Of a DNA stretch of 64,000 bases, positions 21,205 through 31,768 are shown one piece after another. Position 1 is the stretch's first letter; each line of letters starts with the position of its first letter. The stretch is from assembly GCF_018687715.1 (NCBI RefSeq), contig NC_056762.1, positions 27,344,364 to 27,408,363 on the forward strand, read 5' to 3'. Under the pieces are notes generated by a model. It was not told where the DNA came from, did not search any database, and was given only the letters and a program-made list of their open reading frames with translations. This DNA comes from Carya illinoinensis (taxonomy: Eukaryota; Streptophyta; Magnoliopsida; Fagales; Juglandaceae). A program made the position numbers and the translations under genes.

Positions 21205-21965
21205 CAACAAACAAAAAAGGAGTTGTTGCACTCACTCTATTATTTCCATTTTTCAAATGACTTGAGGTTCATGTTGAGGATCAAGTATAGTAAAGAGAAT
21301 GGTAGAACAGTGGAGCATATTGGAATAAGTGCCAAAGGGCACTAGTGAACTTGACAGACTTGGGAGGAATGGTCATTAGTATATAAGCTATTTTCCTTGA
21401 AAGAATCTTTATGAAATAGTAATGATACATTTATTGAGTTTTTTTTTTTCTTTTTATTTTATTTTATTTTTCAAATTTCTCTCTATTTATTATTAATTTT
21501 GGTAAAAAGACTCCCTAACCTAACAAATTGGAGGAGTATCAATTCTAGCCAGTCGCCTACCACACCCTATGGGACGGCTATTCGAAGGTAGCTGGTGGTG
21601 GTAATACAAAAAGGAAAATGCTACTATGCAGCTTGGATATCTTCCTCATTTTGACCGTTCATGTATTTATATTTTTTTTAATTTTTTTAACTTAATGATT
21701 AAGGAAGTAGTTTTTAATATATTGATATTTTTTATATTTTTTAAAAATATTTAAATATGTTAGAAAAATGTAAAAAAGAAAAGAAAAAAAATGAAAAAAG
21801 AAGTTTGTGCTAGGTAGCAGCCCAATAGTCATTGCTAGATGGCAACCTAGCATGACTCATCCAAAAATGGCTTAGGTTTAAAGTAAGGTTGGTTATTTTA
21901 GAGTTTGAGTTTATATTTTAGAGTTTGAGAATGCGACATGATCTTGTGTAGTTTAGGTTCTTTTA

Positions 21966-22186
21966 GGTCTGGTTTGGATATCCAAACCCAAACTATCTTA
22001 TCTCATATAATCAATAATCATTACAATTTTCATAAATTCTCACATAAAATATAATAAATAATTCAACTTTTTTAAATCCTAACACAAAACTAATATTAAA
22101 AAATTATATTATAATAATATTTTATTTAACTTTTAACAAAATATTTCATTATATCCTTAACTGTGTAACCAAATGAAGCCTTAGAA
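21966..22186. mobile_element. MITE, GTTTGGAT family
   Basis: GGTCTGGTTTGGATATCC at the left and TGTGTAACCAAATGAAGCC at the right enclose a highly AT-rich core with (A)TTAAAAAATTATATT and CAATAATCATTACAA. The same core occurs at 28725, 38678, 38925 and 55650. Confidence 0.55.
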
Positions 22187-22342
22187 GTTTATAAGTCTTA
22201 TGTGGCAATTGGCTATTGGCTATTAGAGGTATAAAAGTGGCTTTAACACTTTTTTTTTTTTTTTTGCAATATTGATCTCATTAATCAAGGTGCTACTAAC
22301 AAACTTCAACTCTATGGTCTTAAATAGCACAGAGAGTTGCGA

Positions 22343-25300
22343 TTACATTAGATTTTGAATCACAATAGACATAATACAAGGTGGGCATATTTCAATGTCA
22401 TAAACATCTTTAGCTTCATCAAAGGCAGCTTTTGCAAGTTGGTGAGCTGCCTTATTTGCATCTCGATAGATATGAGAAGCTGTCCACTTGATACTTGAGT
22501 TCAACACTTGTCTTGCATCTTCAATTAGGCAGTCTCCCAAACTCTAGTTCAGACCTTGGCTTAGCAACAAGTCCACTAAATGCTTAGAGTCACCCTCTAG
22601 ACAGACCTGTTGTAGGCCTAGCTCTTTGTAAAACACTGCGGCACTAAGTAGTCCATAAGCTTCAACATCAGAGGGGCTTCCTTCGAGAGACCTCTGGGCA
22701 TGGAGAGTACCTATGATTTATCCTTGGAAGTCTTTGACGATCACTCCTATACCAATTCTCCCCTCCCTTTCTTTGACCGCCGCATCCTAATTGAGTTTAA
22801 ACCAGTTCATATTTGGTTTTGCCCATTTGTGAATAACTGTAGATGCCTTCTCATGTTCTCCTTTTGATGCTTTGAGTGTATCTTTATAAGCTGAAAGCTC
22901 ATCTGTTGCCTGCTGGAATACTCTTGTGGGATGCATGAAATCTTTTCCGTGAAGGACTTCATTCCTCCTGGTCCAAATTCCCTTTAGGATGATAGCACTC
23001 TTCTCAAGCTCGACAGCATCTAGAGTCTCTACTAAGATTGACCATATATCAAAGAATAGATCACTTTGGCACGTCATTTTTTGTACCTTCTTGTTGCTCT
23101 GATTCCAAACATCCTAAGGAGCAGCACAACTCCACAAAGCATGACTCGATGTCTCAGGGGCTTGTTTGCAAATGAAACATGAGCTATCTTCCACAATCTT
23201 ATTTCTTTTCAAATTGCCCAGGGTTGGGAGTGCCTCACTACAAGCTCTCCATATGAACATCTTGACATTTGGAGGAGTCCTCATCTTCCAAATACTCTTC
23301 CACATTTGCTTGTCCCGGACTCTGCTGGATGGTTCCCCTTCCAAGTCATCTACCAACTGTCTATGGAGATGGTATCCACTTTTCACTAAGTATTGCCCAT
23401 TAATAGTAAATGGCCATACCGGCCTGTCTTCTCTCCCTCCTATGCTTATTGGTATTGCTTTGATAGCTTCAATCTCCTTTGTTGAGAATAGCTCTTGAAG
23501 GAGTGGGTCCTTCCATGTTTTGAGGTTTGCATCGATGAGATCACTAACCCGCTCACACCAACAGTCAACTGGTCGAGATGAAACTACCTGGTAGGAGGAA
23601 AGGGAAGGAACCTAGCCATCATTCTATATGTTCACATGGTTGCCATTCCCCACCCTCCACATGAGGCCTTTCTTTAGCACCTCTAAACCTGCATGGATGC
23701 CTCTCCAAGCAAAGGAGGGCCTTGAGCCTAGTTGTGCATCTAACAAATAAACCTTATTGAAATAGTTCTATTTGAGGACCCTTGTAGCTAGAGATGTTGG
23801 GTTGTCACTAGTAAGGCTAAGTTAAAGCTCCTGAAATCTCTAAAGCCAAGACCTCCATTATCTTTGCCATAGCTGATCTGTTTCCAATTGACCCATTGTA
23901 TTTTTGAGGTGTCCTCATTATAGCCCCATTAGAACTTCCTAATTAACTAATTCAACCTTCTTGTTATGGAGTTTGGAAGCAAAGCAATTCCCATAACATA
24001 GGTGGGGATGGCTTGCAGCATTGCTTTAAGAAGGACTTCTTTGCGTGCTGCAAAGAGGCGCTTTGTCTTCCAATTTGTCACTCGAGCCCATGTTCTATCA
24101 ATGAGACCATGAAATGCTGCAACTTTCTTTCTACCCACAAGTGCTGGTAACCCCAAATATCTTTCAAAGTTGCTGTAGGAAATGACCCCTGCCAGTTGCA
24201 TTGGTTGGAGCTTATCTTCTTGCTTGGTATTCTTGTTAAAGAAAATGGTGTACTTTTCTTTGTTTAGTACTTGGTCCGATGCCTTCTCATATATTGCTAG
24301 GATATTAAGAACACAAAAGAGCTCCTGAGAGATTGCTTGACAAAAGAGTAAACTATCATTCGCGAAGAAGAGATGATTAACTATGATGGGGCCTCTTCCT
24401 ATTGGTGCAGGTGTTATCTTACCAGACTATTTTGCCTGATTCAATAATACAGTGAAGGCTTCAGCACACATGATGAATATATAGGGGGACACAGGGTCAC
24501 CTTGTCTAAGTCCCCTTGAAGGCCTAAATTTTCTTTGTGGTCATTAACCAGAATCGAGTAGGATACTGAATTAAGGCAGGATTGGATGAGCTTGATCCAG
24601 TATAGAGGAAATTCCATCTTTGTCATGACTGCTTTTATAAAACTCCATTCTACCCTATCATATACCTTGTTCATATCTAATTTTAATGCCAAACATCCTC
24701 TTTGCTTGTCATTCTTGAGTTCATTGAGTGAAGGACTTCATAAGCAACTAGTACATTGTTTGAAATGAGTCGATTAGGCACAAAGGCACTTTGATTCAAA
24801 GATATAAGTTTAGGAAGTATTCCTTTCAGTCTGTTAGCAAGAGTTTTAGAGACAATTTTGTAGCTTATATTACACAAGCTAATGGGTTTATACTCAACAA
24901 CTTTCTTGGGGTTTTCTATTTTAGGAATGAGTGAGATATACGTATCATTAACCTCTTGAAGGGAACCATCTTGATTGAGGACTTGAACAGAAAATCTACA
25001 AACCTCCTCACCCACCACCTCCCAATGTTTCTAAAAAAATTGGGTTGGGAACCCACAGGAGATCCTAATATGTTCATTTGGAAAGTTGTTACTCTTACCT
25101 CCTCCCTAATGAATGGATTCAGGAGCCTTTGTTTCATATCAACATTCAATTTGGAGTCCAATGCACACAAGCATTCTTGGAAGCCAGAAGGGCTAGAAGT
25201 ATTAAAAAGGGAGGAGAAATAACTTGTGAATACCTCACCTATTTCTTCTTGCTCAGCAACTATTCTCCCTTGTGATCTCAATACTTCAAATAGCATTTGT

Positions 25301-26420
25301 CTTTCTTCTTTGAGATGCTTGTAGGTGAAAATAACATGTATTTCTGTCCCCAAACTGCAGCCAATGTTGCTTTACTCTCTGGCACCACTTCAATTCCTTT
25401 GCAGCCATTGAGTTCTCTGCCTCCTTCTGCAATTGATTCATGATAGGAATATGGGAGCCAGTGCCAGTTTGTTGGAGATGTCTTATCCTGTATAAAGCTA
25501 GTGTGGTGGCCTTGTGGTTGCTCAGCTTGTTCTTCTGTTGCCACTTCTGTAGGCCCTTTTGGCATGATTCTAGCTTTTGTTTCATAGAACCTGCACCACT
25601 CCCATACATATTGAAGCCCTTTCACCCTTCAGCCACAATTCCTTAGCACTCTTCATTTAAATCCAGGCTGCCTCGTATCTGAAGCACCGTCCCCCCCTTC
25701 TTCTACTATAGCTTGGAGTCTGTTTAGTAATATGTAAGGGGGAATGGTCTAATTTTACTGCAGCTAGTGCATTACATGTAGCATAGCTGAACATTTGATT
25801 TTCCATGTTTGCCATTGCTCTGTCTATACACTCTTTAGTGAACTCTTTACCACTTCTGTTGTTGGACCAAGTAAATTGTTGACCCTCGGAGTGAATGTCA
25901 TTAAGTCCACAGACTTCTACTACTTGTCTGAATGCCTCTATTTGGTTGTAAGGTCTTCTAACTACGCCCTGCTTTTCCTTTTGATGCAAATTCTCGTTAA
26001 AATCTCCTGCACAAAGCCAAGCCATGGGAGAAGGACGTTTTAACATCTCAAATAATGTCCAGCTACTTTTCCTTTTGGCAGTTTCAGGATGGCCATAAAA
26101 GCCAGTAAATTGTCATGTATGGCCAGTATCCTCCTCTTTTATCAATGCACTAATGTGCCATCAAGTATAATTGATGATCTTAACCTGCCACTCATCCTTC
26201 CACAAAAGAGTAATTCCTCCACTAAGTCCTAAGCTATCAACTGCAAAGCACCCATCCATATTCAAACTCATCCCTACTTCCTCTAGTCTTTGTTTTCTAC
26301 TCTATCTGGTTTGGTTGCTGTTACCTGTTCTACAACCTGCTGAGGGGTTGCTGTGTTAGGGTCTAGGTCCATACTATTGGCACGTATGGTGGCTTAGCTT
26401 TATGGTCAGCTTCCAGGATG
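22343..26420 (-). pseudogene. LINE ORF2 pseudogene (endonuclease-RT-RNase H)
   Basis: Endonuclease at about 26400-25650 (GLSGGITLLWKDEW, FTGFYGHPE, WLCAGDFNENL, IDRAMAN, DHSPL). Reverse transcriptase at about 25300-24200 ([54 protein letters not shown]). The catalytic box reads FANDS near 24355 where FADDS is expected, a single Asp-to-Asn change. Then YLGLPALVGR, zf-RVT (RTPPNVKMFIWRACSEALPT, CFICKQAPETSSHALWSC at 23386-23114) and RNase H, whose end reads HIYRDANKAAHQLAKAAFDE at about 22480. Frame shifts and stops break it into at least eight pieces. Confidence 0.8.
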
Positions 26421-26575
26421 ACTACCTCTTGTAGGTACGACATATCCTACAGTATTGGAAGTTGATTTTCAATTGGGATGACTACCTCTTGTAGGTACAA
26501 CATATCCTACAGTATTGGAAGTTGACTTTCAATTGGGATGACTACCTCTTGTAGGTACGACATATCCTACCTCTT
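26416..26575. repeat. 60-bp tandem repeat in LINE ORF1, about 2.7 copies
   Basis: Units begin at 26416, 26476 and 26536, each opening GGATGACTACCTCTTGTAGG and containing CATATCCTAC. Copies one and two differ by two bases. The period is exactly 20 codons, so expansion preserves the frame of ORF1, although each junction encodes a stop (AATTGA on the minus strand) in the present sequence. Confidence 0.9.
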
Positions 26576-27955
26576 GTAGTTTTCCATTGGAAAGGTCAAA
26601 AGTAACACCTATATTGCTTTCATTGGTTGATGACCTCCAAGTTTCCTGCTGTTTCTTTCCAACTCGGGGGTCTTGTTCCAACTTTACCACTGCAGTGACA
26701 TCATGCACGTCCAAAGCACGTTGCTGCTTGACAGCCTGGTTTCTTGGCATTGGCTCTTTGTTGTTACCTTTCACATTTCCTCCTTGTTGTCGTTGGTGGT
26801 GGTTTCCACCATGAGAGCCGCCATACTTATGACCATCGAATATATTGGAGTGCATTGGTTGTGCTCTAAGCCAAGGGCCAAATTGTTGGGGAGTTTGCTC
26901 TCCTTCTCGTTGCTCGTAATGCTGCCTTATACAATTCTTCCCTTTATGGTAGAGAATCCCACACTGGAAGCAAAAGCTTTGTAATATCTCATACTTGAAG
27001 GAGATCCAATGTCGTTGGTCTTCAAACATCATCCATTTTCCCCTCAGCAAGGGTTTGTGAAGGTCTATTGCTATTCTAACTCGCATACATCAACCCCAGG
27101 CACATTCGTTAGAGTTGGTTTCCACTCTAATAACGTGACCAACAGAGGCCGCTAGCTTCGCACCGATGTCTTCTATCATTGTGGCTAGGGGAAGGTTGTG
27201 CATTTGCACCCCAAACGGCTCAAAACGAAACTTGAGGCCATTAATGGAAGCTGTATGTGTTACCCCTATATGATAAGAATATGAGTAGGTGGTGTATGTG
27301 ATCCCACATTGCTTGGGAATGAAAAGTTCTTGCTCTTTATGAGATTCTAATGGAGCTTTAATTGTATCATTGACTAGTCATTTTGGAGTATAGACCATGT
27401 CGTTTGGACCTTCTATTGGGGAGTTACAAATGAAAACTGTGATACCTCCCATATGATAAGAATATAAGTAGGTGGTGTATGGGATCCCACATTATTTGAA
27501 AATGAGAAGTTCTTGCTCTTTATAAGGTTCTAATGGGGTTCCAATTGTATCATTGACTAGTCATTTTGGAGTATAGGCCATGTGATTTAGGCCTTCCATT
27601 TGGGCGTTACACTGTACCATCTAGCTATTGTAGGGTTAGTAAGCTCCGATCAAAAAACCAGGGTCTCCCACTTGGGACCTTCTCTTTGTCCTCCAAGTGC
27701 TGGAATTCAATCAAAAAACATTGGTCCCCTAGTTTCTTAAATCTAACCCAACCCTCCAGTCGCCAAACTTGAGATATGGTGGTTCTGAATGCCTCACTAT
27801 TAACATTTTTCTCAGTCAGAGCTCTTCCAATAATGTACTGCTTTCCTTGCTTATCTCCATGTTTGAGCCCCTCCTGCTTAACGTGGAAGAAAGAGCTCTC
27901 TTTTGTTGACAGATTTAACCTCTCCCAACGTTTGGCTAGCTCCTCAGCCTCCATT
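26529..27955 (-). pseudogene. LINE ORF1 pseudogene (DUF4283 / CCHC knuckle)
   Basis: The natural start is the minus-strand ATG at 27955 (MEAEELAKRWERLNLSTKE). The DUF4283-like part reads IIGRALTEKNVNSEAFRTT, ISQVWRLEGWVRFKKLGDQ, CFLIEFQHLEDKEKV..GRPWFFDRSLLTLQ, stopping where the paired LTR-like units (27256-27611) are inserted. The second half resumes at 27086 (RVRIAIDLHKPLLRGKWM) and has a CCHC knuckle CFQCGILYHKGKNC. ORF1 proteins of plant LINEs bind RNA. The C-terminal end runs into a 60-bp tandem repeat. Confidence 0.7.
27256..27611 (+). mobile_element. Tandem pair of ~174-bp LTR-like units (TRIM-like)
   Basis: Unit 1 is 27256-27428 (TGTGTTACCCC ... GGGGAGTTACA) and unit 2 is 27438-27611 (TGTGATACC ... 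TGGGCGTTACA); each has TG...CA ends and both share GTAGGTGGTGTATG, GATCCCACATT, TTGACTAGTCATTTTGGAGT. They are separated by only 9 bp (AATGAAAAC) and flanked by identical CTGTA duplications at 27251-27255 and 27612-27616. The arrangement is LTR-spacer-LTR with almost no interior, inserted into LINE ORF1. Units are about 85% identical by eye. Orientation is arbitrary. Confidence 0.8.
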
Positions 27956-28204
27956 ATTACAAGAAAACACATGACAAGAACCAAACTCACAAGAAGTGAG
28001 ACCAAAAACCTTTGAGAAAAACAAGGCATTGAAGCCTTACTCAGTCTCACGAGAGTAGCGAAGGCACTCAAAAAATAGATCAATAAATTTAAGATCTCAC
28101 CATCGGCTTTAACACAATCTTGTCATAGGGGTCTCTCTTTCTGAATGACAAGACTGGAGAAAGATGCCTTTTTGGGCAGATGTGGTGTATAAGTGGCTTT
28201 TACA

Positions 28205-28724
28205 CGCTGCAATTACAAACACCATCTTATGATTTTACTAGTTTTACAATAAAATAAATTACAAAAACTTAAATTTTTTTTCAAAAAGAAAATCTTAAAA
28301 TATAAACCCTAAATGCTTAAAAAACATAATGCCATATATTTTTAAGTGTTTTTTAGTCATTATTCTAATGAACAAGAACCGGAGTTCGTCGGAATCTAGC
28401 GATCCGTTGCCAAAATCCAGTTGTTGGAGTTCGGAGGCTAGCAGTCACCATTAATCATTTTCAAAGAAACAGTCTTACAAATTATGATTGTGTATGAGTG
28501 AGTGTATTTTAGTTATAATGAAAAAGGTGATGTGAGAGCTTCTGCTAGAAGGGTGTAAAAGAATAAATAAAAACAAAATCTCTTTTACACATCCTGATTT
28601 TAAAACTTTTTTATGGAGAAAAAAATGGAGTCGAGAAAGACAGTTTTGAATAATGATTCAACTCTATGAAGCCCACCTCACCTATTTTAGGTCCATAAAA
28701 TAAAATAGGTATGATTTTGATGAC
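28205..28724. other. Intergenic, nothing recognised
   Basis: AT-rich sequence right of the LINE target duplication; no frame or repeat boundary recognised. Confidence 0.4.
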
Positions 28725-29060
28725 AATGAAGTTACCATTTCATCTCATCTCAATATCAAAATATCATAAATAAATTTTTTTAATTTTTTCATCTAATCAT
28801 TAGTAAATTATTACAACTTTTCAAAACTTCCGAACAAAACACAAGTAACAATTCAACTTTTTCAAATATCAAAACAAAAATTATATTAAAAAATTATATT
28901 CTAATAATATTTTTACTTTATAATATTTTTATTCAACTTTTTATTTTTCATTTACAAATACACTATAAAATATTTTGACTTAAACTATTCATTACTATTT
29001 ACAAACTATTTTACTGATATTTACAAATCATCTCATCTCATCTTACTATCATCCTTTTCC
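28725..29060. mobile_element. MITE, GTTTGGAT/ATCTCATCTCATC family
   Basis: The left part reads CATTTCATCTCATCTCAATA and the right ATCATCTCATCTCATCTTAC, with the family core TCTAATCATTAG, AAAAAATTATATTCTAATAATATTTTTA and CAACTTTT between. It is longer than the 22-kb copy and has an extra ACTATTCATTACTATTTAC block. Confidence 0.55.
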
Positions 29061-29959
29061 TATTCACAAAAGAGGCCTAAATCCACTGAAGCCCATTTGA
29101 CCGTATTCAATATCCATCAGGTTCTCAAGTGTACAGTTGCGTTTCACTTATGCCCTAGTAATCGAACACAGGCTTAATTATGCAAAGCCAATTTCAAAAT
29201 TCGTTTAAATGACTTTAAGCCCATTCTACAAGCAAACTAAGAATTTTAATAAGCAAGATATCTATCTCTTAGGGAAAGACCAAAAACTTTCAAGCCCAAT
29301 TAACAACAACAAACGACCATGTGAGGGGATGCAGGGAGCAGGCCCTTTAAGCACACCCAGTTGGACGGGTGGCCACTAAGTTGAAGAGTCTAGCTATGAA
29401 ATCGTGCAGTGGATAGAGCAGTTTTTGACAGTGAAAATGGGCCTTTTCAGGGCAACAAAATGGAGTACAGAATGCACTGTCCCACAAAACTCGGTTATCC
29501 TCCTAGTCTCTTATGAAGCAATAATCAGACAATCATATAACTGCACCAAAGGATTCACGATAACACGTGAAATAGATATCACACAGTTTCCATTTTCTCT
29601 CGGCAACAGAACTGGAATGACAATGTTTAGCATGGCACCAAAAATTCTAACTGATCCACCACACATTCTTTAAAAATCCCGGATCAGTACCAATATAACT
29701 AAATTTCACCTGCAAGCATAAATCACACAGGCTTTCGTCAGCATGTCTATGTGTATATTCTACAGTTTGATAATACTAAATTAGTCTAAAAATTACTAAA
29801 ATCTCCACTGGATAGATTTGCCTGCTCCATGGCAACAGAACCATGAGCTCATGCCAGGTTTCTTCTTCACCTGCACACAAATAGAGAACTGTAGTGAGGG
29901 TTTTGACATGTCCATTAACTGCTTTGAGTTGTGGCTTGCGTGAGTTCAAACTGCCAACC
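29061..29959 (-). other. 3' flank / probable 3' UTR of the UCH gene
   Basis: This lies directly downstream of the UCH stop codon on the minus strand. No second gene is supported; the 29404-29673 frame lacks homology cues. A TGCAG preceded by pyrimidines at about 29876 and another at about 29710 (minus strand) could be splice acceptors of a UTR intron, but this is speculative. Confidence 0.35.
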
Positions 29960-31726
29960 TTAAGATGAACCTCCAGCTTTCTTCGAAATGGCAATCACAT
30001 TGAAATTGTGTGAGCCAGGATTTTTTCGGATTATGTTCTGCATGACTTTAGCTGCATCCTGTCATGAATCAGAAATATTTTCTGATATATTCTCAGAAAC
30101 CACGAATTTAAAAACGTGACTGCATATCATTTTCTTTCTTTTTTCTTAAACTTAATTTTATATTTAAAAGTATGCTGGAATGTTCATAGGCTTATGAAGT
30201 ATATAGAATAGAATTTCACATAAATATTAAAATGAATAGATTATAGAACATAAAATAAATATTAATCAACGTAAACAAACATCATAATTCTTTTTTGATG
30301 AGAATTCTCGTTTGAAGTTATTTATTTTACATATGTGTGTTTATATATATATATATATCGATTGTGGTCTATACATTCTAGTTGGAAAAACTTGAACATA
30401 ATGTAATGAATTAGATCAAATAAAAATAAGTTCAACCCAGAAATTTTGCTTTTTTAATTATTTTGCAGTGGGTCTGCTTCAACAAAATGAAAACAAAAGG
30501 AACCCTACAAGGTTGAAATGTCTTTTTGGAGTCCAGCATGATACGAACTAGCTAAAGTTGGCAGGTAAGATGGGTACTCACTGAAAAACTTACATGCATT
30601 GGATGCAAGAGTTTCTTGAATATTTTTGAAACTTTTAAGAAAACCTGCAAAGATGGGATTTCATGTGATATGTTCAAAGTTGTATGGTCCATATAAAAAT
30701 ATGTTTGGGTAGAGAAAGTTTTTTAAAGATGTTTTTATAGGGCCATGAAATAGTGGTGGCATCCATCAAAACTTGTGAAAGCTGTTTCAATTTTTTTAAT
30801 GAAAACCATGGTTTGATGAAAATTAATTTTGAGATAGTTTTGGTGAAAAGATGTTTCAATAGAGGAAGGAAATTTTGACAATTTTTACAGCACAACAGAG
30901 AGAGAGAGAGAAGATGAAAACACAGCTTTCATCTGCTTTGCATGTGTCGATGGAACAGGCTCAGATAATGACTTGTTTCGACAAAGGTAAAGTATCACAT
31001 AGCTAGAGTTGAATATAATGACTTGTTTTGCAGCTTATTTAAAAACCAAAACGGCTATGTTTGGTTACCAAGAATTCTTCAAAGTCTTATTTTGGTTTTC
31101 AATAAATTTCAAAATTTCAAACCAAACAACTTCAAATCTAAAAAGAAAATACAATATTTCAAATTTTCATCCAATCATTTACCCAAACACAAAGATCAAA
31201 ACCACTTTTACGAATACCAAAAAAAAAACTACTCTTAAAAAATTATATTCAAACATCTTTTCAACTATCCATCTTACTCCATGTACAATCCTTTGATACT
31301 GTCTTTCACTTTGGAAACCACTTTCACAAAACCACAATACAAAACTTAATTTCAAAAAACTTTTAGCCAAGAATTTCTCTCCTTTCCCAAAATTCAATAA
31401 TACTACATCTCAAAAAATTCTCAAACATTCTCAAAATTTTGTATAACGAAATATTAATCTTTCAATCTTTTCTTGGAAACCAAATACACTTAAAAGGATT
31501 AAGTTTATGGAGCAAAGATAGTGGTTAACAATCACAATATTTACCTGTACCAAACTGCTACGTGAGGATGGGCCATGAGATATTGGTCTAGATTTTCTTC
31601 CATCAAGCTCAAAAAGTTCACCTACATCATTCGTTTATAAAGAAACTTCAGAAAAAAAAAAAAAAAAATATGAAAGAACAAAGCATATTCAAACCCATCC
31701 CCCCCCCCCCCCCCCCCCAAATTTTC

Positions 31727-31768
<42 letters not shown>

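Larger units (their letters stand above)
19298..21965. other. Intergenic, AT-rich; few weak signals
   Basis: No gene is supported. A CCGGAT-rich patch at 20247-20365 resembles the subterminal sequence of the hAT-like element at 37342 but has no clear ends. A short open stretch at 20569-20726 and a possible SINE at about 21085-21204 are listed separately. Confidence 0.4.
22246..28186 (-). mobile_element. Nearly full-length LINE (L1-type non-LTR retrotransposon)
   Basis: Minus-strand order: ORF1 with DUF4283 domain and CCHC knuckle, endonuclease, reverse transcriptase, zf-RVT and RNase H, then a poly(A) tail seen as T15 at 22246. Flanks carry an imperfect duplication: GTATAAAAGTGGCTTTAACAC (about 22226-22245) against GTATAAGTGGCTTTTACAC (about 28186-28204). 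The length of 5.9 kb and presence of ORF1 indicate an almost complete copy. Many stops, and a nested insertion at 27256-27611. Confidence 0.85.

Noticed and set aside
27256..27611. 5S-rRNA-carrying (Cassandra-type) LTR
   Set aside because: The GATCCCAC motif is reminiscent, but the 5S internal control region could not be read in either unit.
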